Below are positions 19,894 to 31,932 of a stretch of 64,000 nt of DNA, in pieces. The first letter of the stretch is position 1. The number at the start of each line of letters is the position of its first letter. Made by a program: the position numbers and the translations under genes. The notes under the pieces are model-generated. The model searched no databases, had not been told where the DNA came from, and saw only the letters and a program-made list of their open reading frames with translations. Origin of the DNA: Nematopogon swammerdamellus (taxonomy: Eukaryota > Arthropoda > Insecta > Lepidoptera > Adelidae); the NCBI GenBank assembly GCA_946902875.1, contig OX336340.1, forward strand, positions 6,717,739 through 6,781,738, given 5' to 3'.

Positions 19894-20140
19894 CACACAC
19901 TGTATCCCGACAATCGGGGTAATCAGAGTAATCGGGTTGTGCTGCAAGCACTCTGGTAAATTACAGCACAACACCGACCACCACGTTTAGCAATGTATTA
20001 GGAAAAGGTAACTATGAAGCGGCAAGTTAGGCACGAAGAACCACCAGCTGCATGACTCGGTGGAAGGACCGTACCAAGGCGAGAGGTGGCTAGCCTATCG
20101 CTCTTTATCACTGCATCTTGTCTTTATCTCTTGATCCTAT
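19894..20140 (+). mobile_element. Repeat C
   Basis: CACTGTATCCCGACAATCGG, then an internal inverted repeat (GTTGTGCTGC ... CAGCACAACACC), CAAGTTAGGCACGAAGAACC and CATGACTCGGTGGAAGG. A ~300 bp dispersed repeat of unknown class. This copy lacks the GGGGCTATTC end. Confidence 0.8.
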
Positions 20141-20730
20141 AATAATGTAACACACACAAACAAAAAGTGCAAAGCTGCAAACCAGTCGTAAAATGTCCAC
20201 AGACACAACGTGATGATATAATATTGATGATATTTTGAAGAGTTCCAAGAATTCATTCAGTTGAATCAGGACGTATTTATCATAATTTGACGATGACCTT
20301 TATTCCTCCTTTCATTTCTTCGAATCACGAACTCGCAAACACTAAAATAGAGGATATATAAATAGGGATTGGCTTTCCTAAAACAATAACTTAAATTCAA
20401 ACTTTATAATTTGTTAGACCGAAGGATGGGCCCAAACTCAATATCGGATCAAGTAATAAATTATTATAGCACACATAATGGAGGGAACTAAGGCTGATCC
20501 CCGGTAGTAAAGTGTATAGTGTGGGTGGACGAACTATCCACGTATACCAACCGCCCCATAAAACTACACAGTGAAGGCTGCATGAACAACAAAGAAATTT
20601 TATTTTACTACCCACAGCCACGCAGCCCGACCACTATACCGTGACGTGCCTTGAGGAAAATATACTTATTCAATTTCTACGAATATATATACCACACAGG
20701 CGGTCCGTAAATATAAATAGCTTATTATAA
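20141..20730. other. Unassigned DNA
   Basis: No gene or repeat recognised; a 74-codon minus-strand ORF (20397-20621) has no family resemblance. Confidence 0.35.
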
Positions 20731-20734
20731 AATT

Positions 20735-20884
20735 TGCTTTGATTCCGTCTCGCTTTCCGTGAAACTGAGGCTGCAGTGGATAAAAGTTGTACAGAAGCGA
20801 TCGTTTATTATGATATTTGCGTCTAAACCAGATTTTCTACTAAACCGCCTTCACCACGAGCGGAGCCGCTGACACAGCTAGTAC
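20735..20884 (-). mobile_element. Element D, diverged copy
   Basis: The complement reads ACTAGCTGTGTCAGCGGCTC then CGCTCGTGGTGAAGG, the usual start of element D. The rest is poorly conserved. Confidence 0.5.
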
Positions 20885-22035
20885 CTATATACACACAACT
20901 ATTGAACATAATTTTCTTTTAGATAGAGATAATTTAAAACAGAACAAAAAACGCACGAATAAAATGAAATAGCACAGAATGCTGTAACACTATCTGCTTT
21001 AATTTGTGCCGTTTTGGGTCGATATTGACCCTCCGGCGATCGATAGGTTAAGATTATTAAGGCCAATTTATTATGATGTCAGTCATAAGAGCTATCTACA
21101 TATTTACATAGATATTGAAAGGATTACGTAAACTCAACCCGAATGTCAAATTCCGCGAACCGGGTCAGAAATAGGATGACCAAACAATAATCAAGTCGCC
21201 AAAAGAGGTGAGACGGTATCTTACTAACTGGCAGATCAAATTTCATCTGTATAGGTACGTATATCTATACGCAGCGTACAACATTCACTAATACACATAA
21301 AAGGTTTAAAGAGACGGATCTAATATTTTAATCATTAATGCAGAAGTGGGATAACATCAAGTGGCAAAAGCAAAACGTAAGTATTGTTCTGAGCGCTCGA
21401 TTTTTTCAATTTTATCTAGATAGGTGTAGACGCCGAGGGAAAGTCGGTCGCCCAGGTACTGTAATTTACATGAGAGGCAAAGGCAGACTTATCCCTTACA
21501 GGTTTTTCTCCTTGTACTATAATAAACTACATATAAGTAGTATGTACTAGTTAACTTAATTAGAAAGTATACATGTATACATATTAATTATTACAGATTA
21601 TGTAAGATTATAATAAGTATCTAAATAATAAATATATTGTTTTTGTCACCTAGAATACAGAAATACGTCATACTGCGGTCGGTTACTCCTTGTTGACTGC
21701 ACGCACACACATTTACACACGTGCCATATCAGATGGTGACTGACGCCCCGACGGAGTGCGGGTGTGTGACAATCACACACTTTATGGTGGCCGCGGGTGC
21801 AGAGCACGTTAACTAGATTTCGTTTAGTATCCACGGCTCTGGCAAAGCTGTGTACTCGTGAGTGGCTGGATAGTGGAGTGAGTGTATAGATAGAGAAAAG
21901 TTAGTACCCCCAACCGCCTCCCTGGAGAACACAGCCTATATTACGACCGCTACGGGCGTTGCGTGCCTTAAAAAGACTCGCAAAAATACGGATCCAGAGA
22001 TAGATACTAATAAAACACTCGCAAGAACAGGTCCT
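20885..22035. other. Unassigned AT-rich DNA
   Basis: Small ORFs at 21338-21550 and 21646-21834 show no domain. Nothing else is recognised. Confidence 0.35.
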
Positions 22036-22039
22036 TTTC

Positions 22040-23600
22040 TTTTAAATATTCCACAGACTCGTTAAATGCTGACTGGAGCGGCCAAAGCCACCGCGACCGC
22101 TCAGAGATAATTTTAGAGGATGAAAATCAAGCTCTCCGTGTATAATTAATCGATAGCGAATACGTGATGGAGAATAATGCGCAAGAAGCGAGGGGAAAAC
22201 CCGACCCGCGTTTAAATATGGGTAGATATGGTCATTCCTAATTAAATATGGGCGCTCCCTTTTTAGGAAGGCAGTTAACGCCAAATTTTGTTTTATTGGA
22301 GCGTTCGATCGCTATTGAATTTGTTCAAACCGCCGCCGCGCCGCCGCCATTCCCTGTAACTTTAATGTTTAGAACTCTTAGCCCCGTTTTATGTTCGAAA
22401 GTTACGACCCGCCTAAAAGTTCTCCCAATTTCCTCAGTTTTATTGAAAGGGAACAAACACCTTTTAAAATTTGCACGCGACAAATTTCGGGATCTTATAA
22501 ACAAGAGACCCTATGAAAGTTGGCCAATTAACCCTGAGTTTCCTTCAAACGTACTCAACTTCGGGTTCGCTGAATTTCGTTTTGACGACAAACAAGAGCC
22601 GTTACTGTTGACGTAAATAAAGGATGAAATGAACCAGTTTCGAACAAACAGTCCTTTTTTCTCGTCTCCCGCAGAAAAATAAACTCATTTTCCTTTGAAG
22701 GGGTGTTTGGAAAGCGGTTTTTTCCTAGAGGCGGATATTAGAGTGGACCGCGGCGACCGGACCGCCGCCGCCGCCTGCTCCCTTCGACCCGAAGTCAGCA
22801 AGTGTCGGACGCGCCCGTGTCGAAAGTCATCGCTACACTTTACGTAAGGCGTCGAACTCAAACGTAAATAAAATTCTAAGACTGGTATTCGCTCGCAGGT
22901 TAATTACAATTTATATTATATGATGACAATTCTGCGATTAAGATTCGTAGTTATGCGGGATAGCAATGACGTAGATGGACACATTTATAGATTGACTCTA
23001 TCCAAGCCTGCCGACATTTCGCCTATTAAATCACAGATCCGTATAAGATTGCGATTGCCAATCAGTTCAAGGAACACTTTGAAATTTTGAAATTAATACT
23101 TCGAATGATAATAATATTACATTCTAATTTACCTCTAGAGGTAGAGAAGCTAGCGAGAACGCCAACTGGATACGAAGCTAGCTTTGATCAAACAGGTTTA
23201 CAGTCGAACGGCTACAGTTCCCAATATTTCGTCGCTCCTCGCCCGAAGCCCAGAGGAGGACTCCGAACAAATGTTTGCGGCCGCGCCACTCTCGCCGGGC
23301 ATTATTTAAATGTCAGTTAGCGGCAAGTTCGGACGCGGAACCCTTGTAACGTGTGAAGTTCCCGATACACGCGCCGCGCTCCCTGCACCCTCGCCCCGCC
23401 CGCCCGGAGACCCGGAGGCGGGCGGCGCGCTGGCGGCGACTCGTGCCCAAATGTTCTTTTAATAAATCAAGATCTGTCAGATAGCACAATCTTAAATTTG
23501 AATCCGAAGTAAGGTTGCGAATTGATTCGCCGCCTTCTGGAATTTCTCCGCGGTGAAATCGATTACCACTGATTGGACCCTTTTCCGGGTTTTACAGTCC
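22040..23600. other. Unique, relatively CpG-rich stretch; weak ORF 22248-22616
   Basis: Free of the repeat families that fill the rest of the window and richer in CpG. The longest ORF (122 codons, + strand, 22248-22616) begins MGAPFLGRQL and shows no recognisable domain; the minus strand is open in part as well. I consider a conserved non-coding or regulatory block as likely as coding. Confidence 0.3.
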
Positions 23601-23890
23601 GTTCAGCTTTACGCTACACATAGATACATGTATATATGTACATAAGATTATATACGTATACTAGAATAAAATATTATTTTTATATATAATAAGTATTAGA
23701 GATTTCGCAACAGTGCTGTCTAGGTCTAGGAAGTGCAATGACCTTGTTCAGTACCCGTTTTCTTTCGATGCCATTCAAATTTAAGGGTTTAGAATTTACC
23801 TACATGCAGTACAATTTACTTTACAGTACTTATTTACAGTACTACTTAAGCATGTAAGTTATTAATTTTATTTATTTAATAATTTATTTA

Positions 23891-23931
23891 ATCGAGCTTT
23901 GGTGGACGTTAACCGTCCACCAAAGCTCGAT
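23891..23931. repeat. Hairpin, perfect 18 bp arms
   Basis: ATCGAGCTTTGGTGGACG (23891-23908), 5 nt spacer TTAAC, then its exact complement (23914-23931). Sequence to its right ends in an ACACCCTGTATAG motif (24051-24063), a common insect repeat end. Confidence 0.9.
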
Positions 23932-24074
23932 GAAACTATTTTCACCAAAAAGTACTATAAAATGACCGAATCTGGGAAAAAGTTTCAGAGCTTTTCGTCT
24001 TCAAATGTGGACCCCTTTCGAACTCTGAATTTACGAAATCCTATCCTGAAACACCCTGTATAGTTCCCGACAGC

Positions 24075-24205
24075 AAATTGTTTTTTATTGAAATCGCGAC
24101 TAACGACGCTTATGGACATTCGGTCGTATGCGGGGGTTGCGAATGCCATGCCGGCCAGGCAGGTGCCCCCTATTCACGCCCCTCTTGAAGAACCCGAGAT
24201 TATTA
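24075..24205 (+). mobile_element. Element E, 5' part
   Basis: TTTTTATTGAAATCGCGAC, ATGGACATTCGGTCGTATGC, TTGCGAATGCCATG and TTCACGCCCCTCTTGAAG in order, as at 39975-40205 (+) and, in part, inside 33821-34509. Confidence 0.75.
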
Positions 24206-24307
24206 TATATATTATTTGCTGCTCCAAATTGTTTTTACAAAATAAAAAAAAGGCAATAAACATACACCTAACACACACATGCTTACTCTTATGTTTTGAA
24301 ATAAATA

Positions 24308-24480
24308 TTTAGAATAGAATAGAATAGAATAGTATTTTATTCAGTTGTACACATACATTATTAATACATTAACATAAATGGAGCTAATTAGTAGGTACAA
24401 AAGAAAGGGCGTTAGGCGCAGCATATGGCCACTCGAGTGTCTCAAGGGCCGCTGTTTTTAAGCCTAGCCTACATTAATAC
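24308..24480 (-). mobile_element. LINE 3' end with (TAGAA)n tail
   Basis: Four TAGAA-type units (24311-24332) followed by GTATTTTATTCAG and a TTAGGCGCAGCATATGGCCA block. I know this arrangement as the reversed 3' end of a lepidopteran LINE with a (TTCTA)n tail. No coding part is present. Confidence 0.5.
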
Positions 24481-25325
24481 TAAAATTAAATTAATTCTAA
24501 AGAACTGTATACAAAATTAACCACACTACATACACATTTACACAATTTTTACAAGTTTACACAGGATTAATTAACACAGAAGTCTTAACTAAATATAATT
24601 ACCTATTAGATAAAAACAAACTATCAAAATATATAAAAACCAAAATTTCTAAAAACCAGTATTTCTAACTCTAAAAAAATATTAATCTCACGTAACTATT
24701 AGTATTTTGTAGGTACCTATGTAATATTTATAACTAAATCTATATGTTCGTCGTGAGATTAATGTATCTAGATTAAATCTAAGATATCGTGAAAGAAATT
24801 AATTGATTTTATATAGGTACAGTGAACAGTTTGGTTAAGCAGCTCGACCCGAACCCAAATATGATTCAAACTTTCGCCGCTGCTGTAATAACATGAACAA
24901 ACCTCGTGGTTACCGACTAAGTTAGGCTTAGTGATCGACTGACCTACATACATCAGATGGCTCATGATGGAAATAGAAGGCTATTTCGGATTTATTACAA
25001 GGCTCCATCGGCCGCGTCGGCTGGTACGAAGCTACGATTTATGTTTTTTTAACTGCTGTATTTTTAACGGCTCCTCTGTTTCGGCAGTTGTGTATTTTAT
25101 GTTTAATTTAATTGAAATGTATTAAATGTAGGTTTATCTACGTATTTTATCGAAGACCAATCGTGTAAAAAAAATCTTTAAATTGTAATCTAACTTTTTC
25201 GAGAGAGCAATAAGTCAAAAAGGTAATTCTGAAATTCGAAATGAAAATCTTTAATAAATAAATGTGTCTACTCACTCATTCTCTTTTGAATGAGAAATCA
25301 CTGCCGCGACTTCGCTCGTTATCGC
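24481..25325. other. Unassigned AT-rich DNA
   Basis: No coding or repeat structure recognised apart from a GCGACTTCGCTCG fragment at 25306-25318. Confidence 0.35.
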
Positions 25326-25329
25326 TTTG

Positions 25330-25433
25330 CGAACGTTGATGGTGGGTGTTGCGCTGCAATTTATCAGAATACTTACAGCACACCACCGATTACTCTGTTT
25401 ACCCCAATTGTCGGGATTCAGCTTGCGGTATTT
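25330..25433 (-). mobile_element. Repeat C, 5' part
   Basis: TGCGAACGTTGATGGTGGGT, the inverted repeat core, and CCCAATTGTCGGGATTCAGC match the first ~110 bp of repeat C in reverse. Confidence 0.75.
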
Positions 25434-26410
25434 ATTTATTTATTTTAAACACTGAAAGCGGGCAGCTGGTGCGTGTATTCTGTTTTTTTTTAATTTATCA
25501 GTGCATTTGTATAGTTTTATGTATGTATAAATTATAATGTTGTTTTAATAACGAGGTGCAGGCTCCACACAGGGGGAATTTTCGTTAAATTTTAATAAAA
25601 ACATATTTCACATTTCAGACTTTTCATTGGAAATTTACGGTGAAATTAAAACCACAAAATAATTAAGCCAGAGGCGTGGCCGAGTCGACGCGACGGTCCC
25701 AGTTGGATCCAGGTTGAAAGAGGTGCCTGAAGACTGAAGTTTCAGAGTAAACTTTCCACTTGAAGACGTGGTAATTACAAGAAAACACTCGCTAAGGGAC
25801 CGCCTCGATCTACGGCTCGAATTAGTAGCAGTTCGACGAGAGGCTGGCTCTCACAATTCTGTACTCCATGTACATTTGGAGGTAACATTCAGTTCAATAA
25901 CGTACTTCATATATATATCAGGAAGGAGGCAGGGTCAGAAATCATATTGTGTACTAATTTATGCCTATGTCTCTGTATCAATCCCAATTTAATTAATTCA
26001 TTCATTAATTAATATAAAGTTATGTATGGATGTTTTTAAGTTACCCTGTTACTCTTTACACTCATTTTAAATGTTATCTTATGTAAGTCTTTTAAAAAAT
26101 TCGAAATGAGTGTGAATGTAAGAAAATATCCTTTAATGACCACCGATTTTACGAAACGCATATAATTAATTAATTATGAATTAATATAATTTAATAATAA
26201 CAGGTTGGTAACTATAAGCTAATTACAAATAATGTATGTAATGTGTAATCAACTTATATAGGAACTATAAATTTATAATTAGTTATCTGTGGGAGAGAGG
26301 TAACATAATTCAACTGAGTGACAAAGAACAAGGTATGTAGTTAAGAAATAACAGAATATAACAAACATATGAGTTATTTTAAATTTAGTAAGCAGATTTC
26401 TAAATCTAAA
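25434..26410. other. AT-rich DNA with a tRNA-like scrap
   Basis: AGGCGTGGCCGAGTCGACGC at 25671-25690 resembles the start of tRNA-Ser-derived sequence, but no matching B box or acceptor stem follows. Nothing else recognised. Confidence 0.3.
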
Positions 26411-26416
26411 CTAATC

Positions 26417-26709
26417 CATCTCTCCCCATAAATATATATATAATATGTATGTCGTAAAAGGCGACTAAAGGATAAGGACAAGATGCCGTGCTAAAGGGCG
26501 ACAGGATCACCTGTCACCTTGGCACGGTACGTCCACCGAGTCATGCAGCAGGTGGGTCTTCGTGCCTTACTTGCTGCTTGATCGATTGAATCTTGTCCGA
26601 ATACTTTGCGAAACGTGGTGGTCGGTGTTGTGCTGTAATTTATCCGAGTTCTTGCAGCACAACACCGATTACTCTGCTTACCCCGATTGTCGGGATTCAG
26701 CGTGTGTGA
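26417..26709 (-). mobile_element. Repeat C, nearly full length
   Basis: Complement order: AATCCCGACAATCGGGGTAA, inverted-repeat core, CAAGTAAGGCACGAAGACCC, TAGCACGGCATCTTGTCC, CGCCTTTTACGACAT. Interrupted near 26430 by a short TA-rich insertion. Confidence 0.85.
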
Positions 26710-26865
26710 TATGTATATAACTAATTGCAATGCAAAATATACATAATATACATAGAGAAAGCATTTAGTGAAGCGCTTGTTTCTTAAAATTGTACAGCTT
26801 TCTACTACGAATATTCTGTAAGCGTAGTGCATATATGGTGTACTCGTGCGTATATGTATAGCAGA

Positions 26866-27033
26866 CTAACTATTGCCCGCGGCTTCGCTAGCGGTAGACT
26901 CGGTTTAATAGCAAATCCGATTTTAACGCTGCTCAGTCCTATTGCTATTTAGCGTGATGGTACATAGCCTATAGACTAATAGTAGTGAGTGAGTCACTCA
27001 CTACACTACGCACTAATAGGGAGCCTCAAGAAG
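26866..27033 (+). mobile_element. Element D, left part (split by SINE-A)
   Basis: ACTATTGCCCGCGGCTTCGC at 26871, then TAGCGTGATGGTACATAGCC. The element resumes at 27411 after the SINE. Confidence 0.8.
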
Positions 27034-27410
27034 TTTTTTTTTTATGGAAACTGACACGGTTAGCTACATTACCTACAACATCCGTGAGGTCAGCCCATAA
27101 CACCGGATGAACTAAGTGCCATGTCAGGGCTTCCCTTCATTTCGTGTCGGCTACACTGAATTGGACGGAAAACACGAACTATTTACATAGCCGTTTCGAC
27201 CGACGTTTCGCTCATTGCGGTGGTACCAACCCGGCCGGGACAAACCCTACCACCGAGTAAGGTAAGAAGGGAAGGGACCTACAGTTTAACGTGGAATCCG
27301 AACCACGGTCAGCCTCCAACGGTCGAGCGGTCACGCATCCAAATACTGACCGCGCCCAGGTGTGCTTAACAACAGTCGACTGACCGCACCACTGAGCTAC
27401 CGAGGCTGAC
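27034..27410 (-). mobile_element. SINE-A, full length, inserted in element D
   Basis: T-run (A-tail) at 27034-27042, then the complete 3' domain, the central module, the B-box-like CCGTGGTTCGG, the 5S-like segment (27331-27370, partly shortened) and the A-box-like GTAGCTCAGTGG at the right end. Confidence 0.92.
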
Positions 27411-27520
27411 TAAATCTTTCCATTGGTGCAAACATCATGGAAATCTGTTCAATGGTTCCGGAGTTTACCTCAAACATACATACAGACAGACGTTCCCTTT
27501 TATTATAATAAGTAGAGAAG
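27411..27520 (+). mobile_element. Element D, right part
   Basis: TTGGTGCAAACATCATGGAA ... CCGGAGTTTACCTCAAACAT ... CAGACAGACGTTCCC ... TTATTATAATAAG completes the copy begun at 26866. Confidence 0.75.
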
Positions 27521-29205
27521 AGATAGTTAGAGAGGTATCCGCTACGTGATGTTGGCCAAGCGTAAGCAGCGCTAGCGCTCGCCGGATGTGCGCTATAGAC
27601 AGGGCGAGAGGCGAGTTCTTCGGGGCAGCAGGCGAAATATCTACTCGCATATACCATTATTCATTCAAACTCCACTAAACCTTGACTGTACACTTCGGGT
27701 GAGATGCTTGTGATTGATTGATCGTGCGAGCGAGAGGCGAGACTCCACTTATAGCCGAGAGGAACAGAGAGCCGAGCGTTCCAATCGAATAGTTTTCGAT
27801 AAAACATCGCGGTTGACCCCCTGGCTCTGAACTTTAATCTTCAACATTTCCCAAAGGATCGTGATAGATGTGTATCTATACGCTTGGTACACTGACGAAC
27901 ACACGTTCCGTTTTGAACGGAACAGTGGTACAGTCTCGTTTTCCAGAGCGGCTGCCTTCAGTGTCCCGACGGATCCCGTTAAAACCTATTTTATTATTTA
28001 CGAGATGGTTATCTTTGGTTGTAGTATATATTTGTAGGAATTAAAAGCGCTTGAATCGTGAACGATATAATATTACATTATGGCACGTATTTCAGCTGTA
28101 AGTCGTCACCATAATAATATTTTTTTCTTATTATCTAGAATATTTTTTAGTTTTCTTTCGATTATTTGTTCCTTTAGTTAAATTGTTTAAATATATGCAC
28201 TTTTTTCACTCTGGCAAGTATTTTTTGTTGTGAAATTGTGTATGTGTATGATTTTCTTCTGGAAAATGTAATAAATAAAATAAACAATTAATACAAATAA
28301 TTTACATACGTTCTTCTACTCTATCTGCCCCTACGAATCTGTACTAAAATATGTATAATAACAAATTAATAATAGCCAATGTTGTGTTTTGATTTGATAT
28401 CTTTTCATGAGCTAGTATGAGTTCAAAAAAAGAAAATATTCACACGCGTATTTCCGGTCACCTACACAAACCACTGTTGTGAGATTTTCCGGTTTCAGCA
28501 CTAAGATAAATATGGTCTAGTTTACGTTTACCTATCAGTAAGAACGCAAATTCTTACGGATAATACCGAAGCGTGTAAAAGCCCACACGAGGCATCCTGT
28601 TGCCTGAAATGTTTCTAAATATTACATTTGGATGGACCTTAATTGCGTAATACATAACGCGTAATGTGCTAGGAAACCCCGATGTTTTACCTGCGCGTAC
28701 ACGTAACGTCGTCGCTACGTTTATTTCATACTAGCGACGCAGCGCTAGCGCCAGTAATTTATTATTGTCATACAAGCTGATAAATAGGACCAAAAGGCTA
28801 TCAAGTAAACTCATAGATAAGTCTGGTGACCGACGCGCCAAGTCTTTCTTCTTTCAGCGGATAGGGCTGGCGATTCAAAGGGGCAACGCTGCCAGTGCAT
28901 TGGGCACTGTGGGAGAGTCGGCTGAATTGGATGAAATATTTTACATACAGTAGCGAACCCCCCCTTTCTCTATCCGTCAACGGCACAGTGTAGAAACACA
29001 CATCCCGTTTCCTCCTTCTTAATATCCTTTAGTATATTTTAATATGTTCTTCATTAGGTTAATGATGTTTGTAAATAATAGCTGTTAAGTTTCTTTAATA
29101 AACAAATTATTACACAAATGCAAATGTATTAAAATTAATACACAAGTGGCTCCAGAATCCTATGAGCAAAGAATTGCGAATTAAAGGATTTATCTTTAAT
29201 GTGTA
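27521..29205. other. Unassigned DNA
   Basis: A few short ORFs (for example 28765-28953) with no family resemblance. No known repeats. Confidence 0.35.
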
Positions 29206-29210
29206 ATTAA

Positions 29211-29399
29211 ATATCCTTATATATATCATTCTTCTGTACGTGTGTTTGTCACCTAACTCCGCCCAAACGGCTGGACCGATTTGGATAAAATTTTGTGTGT
29301 ATATTTGAATGGGTCCCTGAATGGTTTGAAAATATAATTGAACCCGGTAGATGGCGTAGTGATAAGTCCACGCGGACGAAGTCGCGGGCACAGCTAGTT
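29211..29399 (-). mobile_element. Element D, complete compact copy
   Basis: The complement starts ACTAGCTGTGCCCGCGACTT then CGTCCGCGTGG and ends ATATATAAGGATAT. The inner part has TTATCCAAATCGGTCCAGCC. About 190 bp, non-coding. Confidence 0.85.
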
Positions 29400-29885
29400 C
29401 ATTATATAAATCAATAAACACATTTACGAACTGCCGTAAAAATATTACTGGCGCAAGCTAATTTCTCGCCGTATGTGTGACGCTGCTTCCGGCTGGAGCG
29501 GAGCGGCGCGCGGTCGTGCCGCGACAACGTCTAGGTGATTACGCTAAGAGCCCGGCTTATAATTTATGCGCACTTTAACTCGCAGTAATTGTTCTAATCC
29601 GTTGACAGTTTACAATGTTATTAGAGCTGTACACGTGTACGAGATTCACCAGTTTCCGTAACACAGGCGCAGTCGCCTATTTTGTTCGTACTTTATCGGG
29701 TGCTTGAGAAAGACTATCGTTCTTTCACGTTTGAAATTTATACCACGTAACGTGCCCATATTATGTGGTGTTAGAGTTTGTCATCTTTTAATATTGGGAA
29801 AATACATTGAAGTATATAGTTGAAATTTGAAGTGCCTAATTAGAGTGAAAGAAAAAGACAAGACAATGCATGCATATATTCATAC
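29400..29885. other. Unassigned DNA
   Basis: Nothing recognised; slightly CpG-rich near 29480-29530. Confidence 0.35.
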
Positions 29886-29887
29886 AT

Positions 29888-30095
29888 ATCACCCGCTGTT
29901 TCCCAACAATCGGGGTAAGCAGAGTAATCGGTGTTGCGCTGAAAACACTCTGGTGAATTACAACACAATACAGAAAACAACTTTTTACAAAGTATTCGAA
30001 CAAGGTCAAGCAGCAAACACAGGCAGTAGGCAGGAAAACCACGTTCTGCATAAGTCGGTGGAAGGACAGTGCCAAGGTGGCTGTCGCTGTTTTTT
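29888..30095 (+). mobile_element. Repeat C, 3'-truncated
   Basis: CCGCTGTTTCCCAACAATCG, inverted core, AAGTCGGTGGAAGGACAGTG. The copy ends at GTGGCTGTCGCTG before a T-run. A 223-codon ORF across it is accidental. Confidence 0.8.
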
Positions 30096-30685
30096 TTTTC
30101 TTCAGTGTAGTGAAGGGTTTTTTGCGCGCAAATTCTTAAAAATACTTTTCAATTTGTTTTATCTTCAATTTCTTTTCTACAAAACGGTGACATTCTTTCT
30201 GACTTCTTTATGCCCATATCTCTATCATTTATCGTGTATCAAAGGACATTTAGGACATATAACGTTAAAAGCCCCAAACAATATATTAGGGCCCCTCTTC
30301 TTGAACCAGCATAATGTTTTATTCCTATCGCTGAAGATCTCCAGACCAGAGAATCTGACTTCTTGTAAATCACCTCGACTCTCGCAGGTGGGGAGCGCGA
30401 ATATATTCTTTCTCTCTATACTGTTTGAACTTGCGTTGTATGATAAACCTTTAACGGGCGCATATTCTGGTTGCGGGAAACAATTTGTAAGTAGGTAATA
30501 TGTAATACTCGGCATGAGAAATTAATATTCGTTCGTCTGTAAGGAAGCATAGAAGATTTTAAAATATCTGGATCTGGAGCACGAGGTTACCAAAATGGTG
30601 GCCCGTCGACTCGACGATCGTTATGCCCATAGTATTCATCACAATAAAAAATCATATTTTATACACATGAATACAGCATGGATCG
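30096..30685. other. Unassigned DNA
   Basis: A minus-strand ORF of 96 codons (30225-30515) shows no domain I recognise. Confidence 0.35.
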
Positions 30686-30689
30686 ATAC

Positions 30690-31118
30690 GCTCGACCGTT
30701 GGAGGCTGACCGTTGGTGGTTCGGATACCACGTAAAACTGTAGGTAAGTACTAGGTGGTAGCGTTTAAACCGTCAGGGCTGGTCGGAGCATATCCCCTCT
30801 GATTCAGCCATTCAGCCATGCATACCGGTCAGTACTTGGATGGTTGACCGCTCGACCATTGGAAGCTGACCGTGGTTCGGATTCCACTTTAAACTGTAGG
30901 TAGGCCCCTTCCCTTCTTACCTTACTACCACCACACTGAATGAAAGATCGGTTGAAACGGCTATGTAAATAGTTCGTGTTTCCAGTCTAGCTCAGTGTAG
31001 CCGTCACGACCGAAGGGAAGCACTGACATGGCAGCTAAGTTCACCAAGGTGTTTTGGGCTGACATCATGGATGTTCTAAGCGATGTAGCCAACCGTGTAA
31101 GTTTTCATAAAAAAAAAA
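30690..31118 (+). mobile_element. Mosaic SINE: B-type copy joined to a SINE-A copy
   Basis: 30690-30780 carries the head and central module (GGTTCGGATACCACG, AAACTGTAGGTAAGT, ACTAGGTGGTAGCG). 30780-30830 is the B-type 3' domain (GGTCGGAGCATATCCCCTC ... CATACCGG). 30830-31118 then starts within the 5S-like segment (TCAGTACTTGGATGG) and runs to a complete SINE-A 3' end with A-tail. Either a SINE-A inserted into SINE-B or a template switch. Confidence 0.75.
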
Positions 31119-31930
31119 CGCGATAAAGGCAGTTTAAAGTGTAATTAAAACAATATAATAGAACTCACCAAATCCACACCAAAGCGTGGTGAGGTATGCG
31201 ATGAAAAGTCGACACGTAGTTGTTAGTGTGAACTTCATCGTTGCGATCTCTTTCACTATCTCAGTAGAGGTTCACTTCACAGTCACTCACATTTGTTCAC
31301 AATTTTATTCTTTTTTTGTTAACTAGTTAGATTATTATCACTGAGGTAATCAATCATACTTACCTAATCTTATTTATTATTATTAATTTCCTACATTTAG
31401 ACATCGTAAATAATTTATTTATTTAAAAAATAAATTGATTATGTTTTGTCAATATTATTGTAACACAACTTTTATGCCGCCAAGCGCCTTGTAGACACCT
31501 GAAATTAAAACAAAAAGGTATTTACTTCATTCTAAAAAGCAAAATATACACTGTGTGTAAGCATAAGGGCATTCATTTCTATAATGTAATTTAAAGTTGA
31601 ATGACAGAAGTTCGTGTGAATGTAATGAAAGATATTTTGCGAAGCGTAGAATGTTCGCAAAAGAGAATGTCTCTTCACGTTCGCTTCAAAGTTCTCTAAA
31701 CTTGATGTGTATCAGTTAAAATCGTTCTTTGTACATTAAATTGTTGAATATTCTATTAGTTTATATATTCTTCGCAGATGATGAAATCAGCACTCAATGA
31801 TGTCTCCGATCCGAACACATTCTGTCAGACACATTGCAAGAAGTAGAAGGTTTCAATCGAGCAAGAGACCAGCGATTGACCAATCTTGCTATCTTAAGCC
31901 ACGTTCTCACGGGACGATTTTAATCGATAT
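31119..31930. other. Unassigned AT-rich DNA
   Basis: No coding or repeat structure recognised. Confidence 0.35.
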
Positions 31931-31932
31931 CT

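Noticed and set aside
22248..22616. 122-codon ORF as a gene
   Set aside because: No recognisable domain, no splice or polyadenylation context, and compositional bias could keep it open; mentioned only under the unique stretch.
25665..25790. tRNA-Ser-like gene
   Set aside because: Only the A-box-like GGCGTGGCCGAGT part is present; no B box, anticodon arm or acceptor stem can be formed.
29827..30498. 223-codon + ORF
   Set aside because: Its first third is repeat C read in a chance-open frame, and no domain is recognisable in the rest.
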